Shown here: positions 38,130 through 49,399 of the stretch, piece after piece | Position numbering within the stretch: position 1 is the stretch's first letter | How the letters are laid out: each line of letters begins with the position of its first letter | Origin: Brachybacterium sp. Z12 | Lineage (GTDB): Bacteria > Actinomycetota > Actinomycetes > Actinomycetales > Dermabacteraceae | DNA: 64,000 bases | Assembly: GCF_014400405.1 (NCBI RefSeq) | Contig: NZ_CP060496.1 | Location: forward strand, 1,426,001 to 1,490,000 | Direction: 5' to 3' | Translations under genes and position numbers: made by a program | The notes under the pieces: generated by a model | Databases searched by the model: none | Told to the model about the DNA's origin: nothing | What the model saw: only the letters and a program-made list of their open reading frames with translations

Positions 38130-39611
38130 TCAGGTGTGGTGCAGTCCCAGGGCGTCGGCCGTGCGCGCGAGCGTCCGGTGCGCCTCGTCGGCCTCCTCTG
38201 ACAGCGACCGGCCCCAGCTCGGGACCATCTGGGTGAGAGCGGGCCGCCAGGCGTCGATGCGCTGGGGGAACATGCGCTCCAGCATGGTCAGCATGATGCT
38301 GGTGGCGGTGGAGCGCCGGGGAGGCGCCGAGCATGCCGCCGATCGAGCCGTCCGCAGCGGTGATCAGCTGGGTGCCGAACTGGAGCACGCCATGCTTCTT
38401 CTTGTCAGGAGCGATCACCTGCACGCGCTGGCCGGCGGTGACCTCCTCCCACTCGGAGGCCCGGGCGCCTGGCATGTACTCGAGCAGTGCGTCGAAGCGC
38501 TGCTGGTGGGTGGCCGCGAGCTGGGAGCCGAGGTAGACCATGAGGTCGAGGTTCGGCGGCGCGACAGCCAGCATCTGGGTGATGTTCGAGGGCTTGATCG
38601 ATTCGAACAGATCGGTGTAGCGACCGGTCTTCAGGAACTTCGGCGTCCAACCGGCGTACGGACCGAACATCAGTGATCGCTTGCCGCCCACGTAGCGGGT
38701 GTCGAGATGGGGGACGCTCATGGGCGGGGCGCCCACGGCGGCCTTGCCGTAGACCTTCGCATCGTGGCGGGCGACGATCTCAGGGTCCGTGCACCGCAGC
38801 CACTGGCCTGAGATGGGGAAGCCGCCGAAGCCGCGGATCTCCTCGATTCCGGACTTCTGCAGGAGCGGCAGGGCGTAACCGCCCGCGCCGACGAAGACGA
38901 AGGGCGCGCGCACCACCCGGACCGAGTCATCCTTCGTGGAGCGCACCATGACGCCCCAGTCCTCGCCCATGCGGCGCAGGTCCACGACCTCGGAGCCGGT
39001 GGCGACCGTGGTGCCGGTGCGGGAGGCGAAGTCGAGCATCTGCCGGGTCAGGGCGCCGAAGTCGACGTCGGTGCCGTCGGGGAACGGGTCGCGGCGATCG
39101 TCTCGGTGACCGGCCGGCCCTCGGCGACCAGCGGCGCCCACTCGGCCAGCTGAGCGTGCTCCGTGGTGAAATCCATGCGGTCGAACAGCGGGTTCGCCGC
39201 GAGCGCTTCGTGGCGGCGACGCAGGTAGTCGGCGTTCTCCACGCCGTGCACGAAGCTCATATGCGGGACGGTGTGGATGAACTCGGCGGGATCGCCGATG
39301 CGATCGTTCTCCACCAGATGGGCCCAGAACTGCCGCGAGACCTGGAACTGCTCGTTGATGGAGATCGCCTTGGCAGGGCTGACGGAGCCGTCCACGTCCT
39401 GCGGCGTGTAGTTCAGCTCGCACAGCGCGCTGTGGCCCGTGCCCGCGTTGTTCCATCCGTCGCTGGACTCCGCACCGAGGGTGTGGAGCCGCTCGAGAAC
39501 CACGATGTTCCAGCTGGGCTCGAGTTCGGTGAGCATCGCGGCGAGCGTCGCGCTGGCGATGCCGCCACCGATCAGCACCGCATCCGCACGGGTCACATCC
39601 AGGTCTGCCAT
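38130..39611 (-). CDS. mqo: Malate:quinone oxidoreductase (two disrupted sites)
   Basis: The repaired product is about 493 residues. This peripheral-membrane FAD enzyme oxidizes malate to oxaloacetate and reduces quinone. It has the FAD motif [33 protein letters not shown] and [13 protein letters not shown]. One C is missing opposite 39086-39088. Near 38316-38321 a conserved GASPGAST segment is broken; it is recovered by adding back one G and one C. Total repaired length is a whole number of codons, and the C-terminus becomes a normal Mqo end ([11 protein letters not shown]). It precedes lutABC on the same strand. Confidence 0.9.
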
Positions 39612-39737
39612 GTCTCTCCGTTCGAGCGTTCGCGGGATCCGCCCGGAGGTCCGCGCTTGCCTCGCGCGGCACGGGCGGCCGTGGCGACCAGGGTATCGCC
39701 TGTCGCCTCGGTGCATGGCGGCCGCCCGGAGGTCTGC

Positions 39738-39980
39738 TCAGACGGTGGGCGGCGGGTCCCGACGCTCGGAGACCGAGCGTCCCGGCGCGTTCTGCGTGTT
39801 CACGACCGTCTTGCGGGAGCGGAGCATGAGCAGCAGCCCCACCAGGAACAGCACGGCTCCCGCGACCATCAGGATGGTGCCGAGCATCGCGGAGTCCACT
39901 CCGGGCAGGTCGAACTCGAGTGCGAAACGGGCAATGGCCCCGAGCACGAAGAGGATGATGCCGCCGACGATGGCGCCCAT
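39738..39980 (-). CDS. DUF6458-type small membrane protein
   Basis: 80 residues with two hydrophobic segments (about 4-23 and 30-53) and a basic/Pro-rich tail. The pattern [20 protein letters not shown] then [14 protein letters not shown] matches a widespread actinobacterial two-span family without known function. It has a TAAGAT box (40019-40024, minus strand) and AAGGAG, a conventional leadered start, and is divergent from clpC. Confidence 0.7.
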   Translation of the reverse strand: MGAIVGGIILFVLGAIARFALEFDLPGVDSAMLGTILMVAGAVLFLVGLLLMLRSRKTVVNTQNAPGRSVSERRDPPPTV

Positions 39981-40207
39981 GGGGTGCTCCTTCCGAGCGT
40001 GCGAATGTGACGCACGCCATCTTACTCGCTCCGGTCGTGGGGCCGGGCCGGTTCCGGGGCGTGGGGCGCCGCGTCGAGGCGACGTGCACCTCGACGAGCT
40101 CGGGGCGGAGGGCCGAGAGGCAGCGTCACGCCAGCGGCGAACAGGCGTCGAATCCGCTGCGAATCCGCGTAGTCTCGATCCATCACCACCACCGGACGGG
40201 GAGGACC

Positions 40208-42791
<2,584 letters not shown>

Positions 42792-42796
42792 TCCAG

Positions 42797-42833
42797 CGGT
42801 GCCGGCCCCGTCTTTCAGGCGGGGCCGGCACCG
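42797..42833 (+). terminator. clpC terminator
   Basis: CGGTGCCGGCCCCG pairs perfectly with CGGGGCCGGCACCG (14 bp, 9-nt loop), starting 6 nt after the clpC stop. Confidence 0.85.
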
Positions 42834-42960
42834 TCGCCGCGAACGGCCGATCACGGCCGAGCGCGCGTTCCCGGACTCGAGCTGATCGCACCGGGAGCCG
42901 CCACCCGGGGTTTCCCACCGGTCCCGGGCAGTCCACCGGGACCTTCGATGGAGAGGACGC

Positions 42961-43784
42961 ATGGTCGACGTCATCGACTGGCTGCTGTCCCTGACAGGAC
43001 AGCTGGAGAGCTGGATCCTCAACTTCGCAGATGCCTGGTGGGTCCATCTCGTGGTGTACCTGTTCGCCGCCTTCGACGGCTTCTTCCCCTCGGTGCCCAG
43101 CGAGTCGACGATCGTGACGCTCTCCTCGCTGTGGTCGACCTCGAGGAGCCCCTCGATCATCCTGATCGGCCTGGCCGCCTGGCTGGGTGCGTGGACCGGT
43201 GACAACATCGGCTACCTGATCGGCAACAAGATCGGCTGGGAGCGCTTCAAGTTCCTGCGCGAAGGCCGGGGACGCCGAGCGGTCGACGCCGCAGACCGGG
43301 GCCTGCAGAAGCGGGCGCTGGTGTTCCTGATGACGGCCCGATACATCCCCTTCGGGCGGACCGCGGTCAACCTCGTCGCCGGTGCCGTCCACTACCCCCA
43401 TAGCCGTTTCTGGCCCCGCTCGCTGCTGTCCACCTTCGTGTGGGCGGTGTACTCATGCGCGATCGGCGCCCTCGCCGGGGCATGGTTCGAGCACAACCAC
43501 CTTCTCGGCATCACGGTCGCGCTGATCGCCGCCATGGTGATGGCCCTCGTGCTCGAGCGCATGATCTCGATAGGGCACCGCGCCCTGGACCGACGTGCGG
43601 AGCAGCGTGAGGCGGAGCAGGCGCTCGTGCACCAACAGGAGCAGGCCCTGCGACCGAGCAGGGAGCGGGCGAGACCGCCGCTGACGGACAGCAGCCCGGC
43701 CCCGTGGATCAGCGGCCCTCACCGGCCGCCACCGGCGGCGTCGAGTCGCCGAGCACACCTCGCGGAGAAGAGAGCCCGACATGA
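42961..43784 (+). CDS. DedA-family membrane protein (one apparent frameshift near the 3' end)
   Basis: The repaired product is 274 residues of the DedA/SNARE-associated family, probable phospholipid or undecaprenyl-phosphate flippases. Visible family features: the reentrant segment AAFDGFFPSVPSESTIV, LGAWTGDNIGYLIGNKIG and the conserved basic FLMTARYIPFGRTAVNLVAG. One G is missing around 43667-43669; restoring it gives a disordered tail ending ESPSTPRGEESPT whose stop overlaps the next start as ATGA. Unrepaired, the frame would run 145 nt into the next gene. GGAGAGG precedes the ATG. Confidence 0.85.
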
Positions 43785-44290
43785 GCATCACCATCCGTCC
43801 CGCACTGCCCGCCGACGTGCGAGGCATCAACGCCCTGGTCGAGCCCATGACCCACACGGGGGTGCTGCTCGGCAAGGACCTGGTCTCCTACTACGAGGCG
43901 GTGCAGGAATTCCTCGTCGCCACCGATGAGGAGGGCCGGGTGGTCGGCTGCGGCGCCCTCCACGTGATGTGGGAGGACCTTGCCGAGGTGCGGACCCTGG
44001 CCGTCCACGATGAGCAGCGGGGGACAGGGCTCGGTCACCGTCTGCTGGACTGCCTGCTGGACCGGGCCGTCCAGCTCGGCCTTTCGCGAGTGTTCTGCCT
44101 GACCTTCGAGGTCGAGTTCTTCTCGCGCCACGGCTTCGAGGTGATGAGCGAGGTCGTTGACCCCGAGCTCTACAACCAGCTGCTCCGTTCACCGGATGAG
44201 GGGATCGCCGAGTTCCTCGACCTCGCTCGGGTCAAGCCGAACACTCTGGGGAACACGCGCATGATCAAGCTGCTCGACCGCAGCAGCTGA
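43781..44290 (+). CDS. argA: N-acetylglutamate synthase, short GNAT type
   Basis: 169 residues of the GNAT fold. It has the acetyl-CoA-binding segment VHDEQRGTGLGHRLLDCLLD, preceded by DLAEVRTLAV, and an N-terminal MSITIRPALPADVRGINALV. The length and TFEVEFFSRHGFEVMSEVVD match the stand-alone amino-acid N-acetyltransferases that start arginine biosynthesis in Actinobacteria. It is translationally coupled to dedA; no other arg genes are near, so the role rests on family resemblance. Confidence 0.78.
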   Translation: MSITIRPALPADVRGINALVEPMTHTGVLLGKDLVSYYEAVQEFLVATDEEGRVVGCGALHVMWEDLAEVRTLAVHDEQRGTGLGHRLLDCLLDRAVQLGLSRVFCLTFEVEFFSRHGFEVMSEVVDPELYNQLLRSPDEGIAEFLDLARVKPNTLGNTRMIKLLDRSS

Positions 44291-44308
44291 TTCGGGGCGC
44301 CCCGCCGC

Positions 44309-45283
44309 TCAGGGCAGACGCAGACTCCCACCCTCACGGACGGCGAGCCCGTCAGCGACCAGCGACGCGGAGCAGCGGTGCACCCGGGGCACGTCCTCGC
44401 GGTCCAGGTCGAGCAGCTGCTCATCGCTCACCGAGCCGCCTCGGCGCAGCAGCGCCATGATCTGGCCGCGCATCTGTCGATCCGTCCCCTCGAAGGCCTG
44501 CCGTCGCCGGGTGTCCTCGACCGGTGCCGGGCGGCCCGCGGCGAACCAGGCGCAGCCGCCGGCGGCCAGCGGACAGTCCGCGCAGCGGGGTGAGCGGGCT
44601 GTGCATACCAGTGCGCCGAGCTCCATCACCGCCTGGTTCCAGGCGACCGACCTCAGGCGCTCCGTGGGCAGGCTCCGCGCAGCGAGCCCGCGCTCAGCGG
44701 CGCTGTAGGAGCGATCCGGCAGCGCATGACCTGTGCGGGAGCGGGCCAGCACACGCCGGATGTTCGTGTCGACCACCACGGCGCGTCCGTGGTGGGCGAA
44801 GGCAGTGACCGCGGCGGCGGTGTACTCGCCGATCCCGGGCAGCGCCCGCAGCGCCTCCTCCCCGCGGGGCACCTCGCCGCCGTGCTCGCGGACGATGGCG
44901 CGGGCGCATTCCTGCAGCCGCAGCGCGCGCCGGGGATAGCCGAGCCGGTCCCAGCGCCGCAGCACCTCGGCTGCGGGTGCGTCGGCGAGGTCGGCCGGGG
45001 TGGGCCAGAGCTCCATCCACTCCTGCCAGCGCGGCAGCACGCGGACCACGGGGGTCTGCTGGAGCATCACCTCGGAGACCAGGATCGCCCAGGCGGAGAC
45101 GCCCTCGTGCCGCCAGGGGAGGTCACGGCCCGCGTGGGCGAACCATGAGATCACCGCGTCGACGGCATCCTCATCGGCACAGGAGACAGCAGCCTCCGGC
45201 ACCTCAGGGGCATCACGAGCGGCGCGGGCCGGGACCTGGTGGTCCCGACCCGCGCCGCGGGATGGTGCCGAGGCACCGCGCAT
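44309..45283 (-). CDS. mutY: A/G-specific adenine glycosylase
   Basis: 324 residues as drawn. It removes adenine mispaired with 8-oxoguanine. The helix-hairpin-helix LPGIGEYTAAAVTAFA with the catalytic Asp in VVDTNIRRVLA, the catalytic Glu in VSEVMLQQTPV (E71), and the [4Fe-4S] motif C-x6-C-x2-C-x5-C (CTARSPRCADCPLAAGGC) are all present. The C-terminal domain is short. The first 35 residues show no similarity, so the true start may be downstream of 45283. It follows mscL by 5 nt. Confidence 0.92.
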   Translation of the reverse strand: MRGASAPSRGAGRDHQVPARAARDAPEVPEAAVSCADEDAVDAVISWFAHAGRDLPWRHEGVSAWAILVSEVMLQQTPVVRVLPRWQEWMELWPTPADLADAPAAEVLRRWDRLGYPRRALRLQECARAIVREHGGEVPRGEEALRALPGIGEYTAAAVTAFAHHGRAVVVDTNIRRVLARSRTGHALPDRSYSAAERGLAARSLPTERLRSVAWNQAVMELGALVCTARSPRCADCPLAAGGCAWFAAGRPAPVEDTRRRQAFEGTDRQMRGQIMALLRRGGSVSDEQLLDLDREDVPRVHRCSASLVADGLAVREGGSLRLP

Positions 45284-45288
45284 ATCGC

Positions 45289-45720
45289 TCAGACCTGCGG
45301 CGTGGTGCCGCCGGACGGGGCGGCGCCGCCGCGCTGTGCGGTGAGCGCGTCGCGGATCTCGGTGAGCAGGACGATGTCCTCGGAGACTGCGCTCTCCTCC
45401 TCCTCGGGAAGGCCACGGCGCTTGCGATCCAGCTTGCGTGCGCTGGAGATCGGCAGCACGAAGACGAAGTAGACGACGGCCGCCGTGATCAGGAAGGCGA
45501 TGACCGCGGAGAGGACCGCTCCGATATCGACCCTGGTGGCCTCGTTCGTGATCGTGAACGAGAGGCCGTTCACGTTGTTGCCGCCGAAGACATTGATCAC
45601 CGGCTGGATCAGGTTGTCGACGAAGGCGCCGATCAGCGCGGTGAAAGCGCCGCCGATGACGACACCGACTGCCAGGTCGATGACATTGCCCTGCATGACG
45701 AAGTCTTTGAAACCCTTCAT
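45289..45720 (-). CDS. mscL: Large-conductance mechanosensitive channel
   Basis: 143 residues. The N-terminal amphipathic helix and TM1 (MKGFKDFVMQGNVIDLAVGV, then VIGGAFTALIGAFVDNLI) and TM2 (VLSAVIAFLITAAVVYFVFV) match MscL, which opens under membrane tension to release solutes in osmotic downshock. An acidic C-terminal helix (EEEESAVSEDIVLLTEIRDA) follows. AAGGA lies upstream of the ATG. It is followed closely by mutY. Confidence 0.93.
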   Translation of the reverse strand: MKGFKDFVMQGNVIDLAVGVVIGGAFTALIGAFVDNLIQPVINVFGGNNVNGLSFTITNEATRVDIGAVLSAVIAFLITAAVVYFVFVLPISSARKLDRKRRGLPEEEESAVSEDIVLLTEIRDALTAQRGGAAPSGGTTPQV

Positions 45721-45779
45721 GGGGAATCCTTCTCGGGTCGGGGATGGGGAGGAACCGCAGCAGCGGTTCCGCACGGACT

Positions 45780-46411
45780 CTAACCGATCACCGAGACGGC
45801 CACGGCGCTTGCGCTGAGAGCGTGAGCCAGTTCTCCCGCGTGTGCACGCGGCACAGCGACGAGGATCTCGGGCGATGCACCGGGGAGCCGCCCAGTGCGA
45901 CGCCCGAGGACTCGTGAGGGACACCCTCCACGACCTGGGCCGTGATCCCGGCCCGTGCCCCGGCAGTGGCATCCGTGGGGAACAGCTCAACCCTGCTTCC
46001 CGGTGCCAGATGGGGCAGGAGCACCTCGGACACGGGGACAGCCATCAGCGCCGTCCCCTCTGGGAGCATCGTCTCTTCATGACCGGCGAGCATGGTGGGC
46101 AGCAGCGGGGTCCCGGCCGGCAGCGGATGAGCGGTGGCCGACCCGAGCACGTCTTCGGGGGCATTCGGCGCCTCCGCGGGGACGAGCTCCTCGGCGACGC
46201 GGACGGTGCGAAGGTGCTCGGGCAGCAGCTCGGTGCCCGCCGGGAGGTCCTCGGTGACGACGAGCGCCTCGACCCCCTGGACCGAGGGCGGCAGAAGGGT
46301 GGGAAGCAGTGTCGCGGCGATGGCAGCGAGCGCGAGGGCGGCGAGGACCCGCCGGCGGCGACGCAGGGCACGGCGCCAGGCGGGCAGGTGACTGCGGAGT
46401 CGGGTGAGCAT
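45780..46411 (-). CDS. SAF-domain membrane protein, CpaB/RcpC-like (one apparent frameshift)
   Basis: The repaired product is 210 residues: a strongly basic N-terminus, one membrane segment (VLAALALAAIAATLLPTLL), then a SAF domain (EALVVTEDLPAGTELLPEHL; AHPLPAGTPLLPTML) as in CpaB pilus-assembly proteins. No Flp/Tad pilus genes are nearby. One C is missing opposite 45870-45872; restoring it gives HRPEILVAVPRAHAGELAHA and a stop at 45780-45782. The ATG at 46411 is chosen over 46456 because TAGCGT (46419-46424, minus strand) lies 7 nt upstream. Confidence 0.72.
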
Positions 46412-46418
46412 GCGGCCG

Positions 46419-46424
46419 ACGCTA
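46419..46424 (-). promoter_or_regulatory. -10 box of the SAF-domain gene (leaderless)
   Basis: TAGCGT on the minus strand, 7 nt before the ATG at 46411. Confidence 0.5.
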
Positions 46425-46571
46425 GAGCGGCGACGAGCGCTCCGGGATCCCCACACCAGTTAGGTGGATGAGGCCCCTCTGGGGAGGAACAGTCAGTGTC
46501 GGAGGCGTGGCCGTCCTCGCCGCTGCCCAGTGTCTCCGTGGAGGATCTATGGATCTACCGGACCGAGCAGC

Positions 46572-46910
46572 TCAGGATGCTGCGGCGGCGGGCTGAGCGC
46601 TCGCGGACGTCGCGGAGCCCTCGCTCGTGGAGGAGGACGGGGCGCTCTTCGCGGCGGCCGGCTCCGAGGAGCTCGGGGAGGCTTCCCCGGAAGAGCTCGA
46701 AGAGCCCGCGGACGCGGTGGAGGACCCGGAGCTCGCGGAATCCGTGGAGTAGAAGCCCGAGCCCTTGAAGACGATGCCGACGGAGTCGAAGACCTTGCGC
46801 AGCGTGTCCTGCGTGCACTCGGGACAGGTCACCAGAGAGTCCTCGCTGAAGCTCTGGTACTGCTCGAAACGATGTGCGCAGCTCTTGCAGGCATAGACGT
46901 ACGTGGGCAC
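46572..46910 (-). CDS. FmdB-family zinc-ribbon protein
   Basis: 112 residues. The N-terminal 50 residues form a CxxC...CxxC zinc ribbon (YACKSCAHRFEQYQSF and VTCPECTQDTLRKVFDSVGI), the FmdB/CxxC_CXXC_SSSS regulatory-protein family; the rest is a low-complexity Ser/Ala/Glu tail, as is common in the family. The GTG start (46910) follows GGAGGA. Function is not established. Confidence 0.85.
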   Translation of the reverse strand: MPTYVYACKSCAHRFEQYQSFSEDSLVTCPECTQDTLRKVFDSVGIVFKGSGFYSTDSASSGSSTASAGSSSSSGEASPSSSEPAAAKSAPSSSTSEGSATSASAQPAAAAS

Positions 46911-46985
46911 GCGGATCCTCCGGGGTCATCGATGGGCAGGTCGTGCACGGGGCCGACCATCGACCATCTTACGACCGCGATGAGC

Positions 46986-47646
46986 TCAGAAGCCCGCTGA
47001 GGTGACCAGTGAGACGAGCGCGTCGGCCGTGAGCACGGCGGGTATGGGCACGTCGTGCTCCTCGCGCACCAGCGCACCCTTCTCGAGCAGCTCGTCGGGG
47101 TGGACCACGGCGACCACCATCGCGCTCGAGGGGACCGTGGTCAGCGCGCGGTCGTAGTACCCCGCCCCGTGCCCGATGCGGGTGCGGGAACGGTCGACGG
47201 CCACAGCAGGGGTCAGCACGAGCATCGCCTCACCGAGCGCGCCGGTCCCCAGCCGCTCACCCTGCGGCTCTCTGCCGAAGCCGGCCCCGGGGAGGGATGG
47301 AAGGTGCTCGCGCCGTCCCAGGAGATCCATTCCAGCTCCTCGCCGGCAGCGGCGGGGAAGACGAGCCTGGCGCCCGCCTCCACCAGCCGGCGGGCGAGCG
47401 GCATGATGTCGGCCTCGGTGGGTGTGGGGTGATACGCCGCGACCAGGGGGCGGGTGCGCCCTGGGAGCGTGAGAAGGCCGCAGCCCTCTCGACGGCGATG
47501 ATCAGCGGGGCCGCGTGCTCGAGGAGACGCTGAGCCTCCTGGGCACGGCGCTGGGCACCTTCATCGCCGCTGTAGCGGGCGGCTCGTCGGGCTCGCAGGG
47601 TCTTGCGCAGCTCCTGCTTCCTCGCTGCGGTCATCTCCGGGTCCAT
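46986..47646 (-). CDS. 5-formyltetrahydrofolate cyclo-ligase (two apparent frameshifts)
   Basis: The repaired product is 220 residues. It converts 5-formyl-THF to 5,10-methenyl-THF using ATP. The basic N-terminal helix KQELRKTLRARRAARYS and the C-terminal signature RIGHGAGYYDRAL are diagnostic. One C is missing opposite 47446-47450 (restored: APAPLVAAYHPTPTEADIMP) and one G opposite 47285-47288 (restored: FHPSPGAGFGREPQGERLG). It is divergent from the acetyltransferase gene. Confidence 0.86.
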
Positions 47647-47733
47647 GGGGCCAGACTCCCACAGCACGGCCTGTTCCGCGGCCGAACCCCGCAGGAGTCG
47701 ACGGACGGGACGGTGCGCCCGTGCGCGGGCGTC

Positions 47734-47739
47734 TACTAT
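47734..47739 (+). promoter_or_regulatory. -10 box of the RimJ-type gene (leaderless)
   Basis: TACTAT, six bases, then ATG at 47746. Confidence 0.6.
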
Positions 47740-47745
47740 GACGCG

Positions 47746-48371
47746 ATGGTTCACGTGTGGCCGCTGACACTGCGCGACGGAGAGCTGGCACTGCGTCCGC
47801 TGCGCCGGCGCGACCGTGCGGCCTTCGAAGGGTTGCGGGTGCGCAACGCCGAATGGCTGCGCCCCTGGGACGCGATCGATCCCGCGAGCGGACGCGGGAT
47901 GCCGCCCTTCCGCGCGCTGCGCCGGGGAACGAGTCGCAGGCACGTCTGGGGACCCATCTGCCGCTGGTGATCACGGTGCACGGTCGTCTGGTCGGCCAGA
48001 TCACGGCCGGCCCCATCCAGTACGGCGCCCTGCGCTCAGCGGTGCTGGGCTACTGGGTCGACCGGGAGGCCGCCGGGAGGGGAGTGGTGCCGCGCGCCGC
48101 GGCGCTGCTGATCGACCACCTCTTCGTCGAGCTCGGTCTGCACCGCATCGAGGTCACCGTGCGCCCGGAGAACGCCGCGAGCCTGCGCGTGGTCGAGAAG
48201 CTGCACCTGCGCCCCGAGGGGATGCGGCAGGCGGCGATCCACGTCGATGGTGCCTGGCGTGACCACCTCGTGTTCGCGCTCACCGCCGAGGAAGTGGCCA
48301 CGGGAGATGATGGCCGAGGAGTGCTGCGACGACTTCACAGAGAGTTTCCCGGCGACACGCCCGTGACGTGA
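47746..48371 (+). CDS. GNAT acetyltransferase, RimJ/RimL type (one apparent frameshift)
   Basis: The repaired product is 208 residues. N-terminal DGELALRPLRRRDRAAFEGL and the acetyl-CoA segment GYWVDREAAGRGVVPRAAAL fit the RimJ/L group that acetylates protein or small-molecule amines; VRPENAASLRVVEKL is the usual C-terminal strand-helix. One G is missing at 47924-47927; restoring it gives RRGNESQARLGTHLPLVI. Start from the TACTAT box 6 nt before ATG 47746. Substrate unknown. Confidence 0.82.
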
Positions 48372-48395
48372 CCAGGGGAATCACATCGGTGTCAC

Positions 48396-48401
48396 TAGTG
48401 T
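48396..48401 (+). promoter_or_regulatory. -10 box of the small membrane-protein pair (leaderless)
   Basis: TAGTGT, then GTCGGT, then GTG at 48408. Confidence 0.6.
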
Positions 48402-48407
48402 GTCGGT

Positions 48408-48599
48408 GTGGAGTCGATCAATCTCGGAGCCGTCCTCTTCGGCATCCTGCTGCTGCTGTGGCTGGCGTACGCGCTGCCGCGCACCGCGAGCCGTCGTGAC
48501 GTCATGGGCCGTGCCCGTGCCGCCGACGATGCAGAGATGACCCCCAGGCGCGGGACCTCTCCGCGGCCGTCCACGCCCGCCGCCCTACCGCCGAGGTGA
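48408..48599 (+). CDS. Small membrane protein of unknown function
   Basis: 63 residues: an N-terminal hydrophobic segment (AVLFGILLLLWLAYALP), then a basic, Pro/Thr-rich tail. The GTG start is set by the TAGTGT box. It is coupled by GTGA overlap to the following membrane protein. I do not recognise the family. Confidence 0.65.
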   Translation: MESINLGAVLFGILLLLWLAYALPRTASRRDVMGRARAADDAEMTPRRGTSPRPSTPAALPPR

Positions 48600-49297
48600 A
48601 CCCGCCCATGTCCCAGGACCGCCTGCTCCTGCGCCCCGCTGACCCCACGCGTCGGCCCCGCTTCGATGCCGAGCCCGGGACCCGCATCGACCTCGTCCAG
48701 GAGCGCGCCCGCTCGCGCCGGCTGCTCCGAGTGGCGCTCGGGGTGCTGCTGGCCTCGACCGCGGCGCTCCTCGGCCTCGCCGTCGCCCAGGTCGTCAGCT
48801 GGTGGCTGCCGGGCGTCGCTCTGATCGGAGTCGCCGCCTACCTCGTGGGACTGCGGCGCATCGAGCTCGAACGTCGTGCCCGGATCACCCGCGCCGCCAC
48901 CCTCGCCCGCCAGCAGCGCGCCGAGCAGGAGACCGCCCGCCGACGGGACACCGCCTCGGACCGCCAGGTCGCCGCCACGCCGGCCGCTGCTCCCGAGACC
49001 GCCGCGCCGACCACGCAGGACGAGGCCACGCGGCTCGAGACGGGCGCCGAGCGCGCCGCCGAGCAGGTCACCCGCCCGGGGGAGTGGACCCCGCGGCCCG
49101 TGCCCCGGCCCACCTATGCACTGCGCGGCGAGGTGGACGATCTCGCCAGCCGCCACGCCGCCCACCGCCAGAGCATCATGGCCACCTCGGTGCCGCTCGA
49201 GAGCGAGCAGGTGGAAGAGCTCGAGGCCGTCGAGGAGAGCTTCGCGCCGGCACAGGATCTCCAGCTCGACGAGATCCTCGCCCGCCGCCGAGCCTGA
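48596..49297 (+). CDS. Two-span membrane protein with a long polar tail, unknown function
   Basis: 233 residues: a basic juxtamembrane region (VQERARSRRLLRVALGVLLA), two adjacent hydrophobic segments (about 42-60 and 66-86), a coiled-coil-like Arg/Gln/Ala-rich stretch and a disordered Thr/Pro-rich tail ending in an acidic segment. GTG start overlapping the preceding stop. The pair probably acts together at the membrane; no function can be named. Confidence 0.65.
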   Translation: MNPPMSQDRLLLRPADPTRRPRFDAEPGTRIDLVQERARSRRLLRVALGVLLASTAALLGLAVAQVVSWWLPGVALIGVAAYLVGLRRIELERRARITRAATLARQQRAEQETARRRDTASDRQVAATPAAAPETAAPTTQDEATRLETGAERAAEQVTRPGEWTPRPVPRPTYALRGEVDDLASRHAAHRQSIMATSVPLESEQVEELEAVEESFAPAQDLQLDEILARRRA

Positions 49298-49386
49298 GAT
49301 GGCCGCGGGTCGCCGCATCGCAAGCAGCACGCAGTGGCTGAGGCGTCCGCACCGCAGGCGAACGCCCCGTCACGCACGGGGACGGC

Positions 49387-49392
49387 TAGCCT
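49387..49392 (+). promoter_or_regulatory. -10 box of the IMPase gene (leaderless)
   Basis: TAGCCT, seven bases, then ATG at 49400. Confidence 0.5.
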
Positions 49393-49399
49393 GACAGCG

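Noticed and set aside
37408-40089. A single 893-codon minus-strand frame spanning mqo and lutA
   Set aside because: It is a patchwork that picks up the correct mqo frame only between the two frame breaks and otherwise reads shadow frames.
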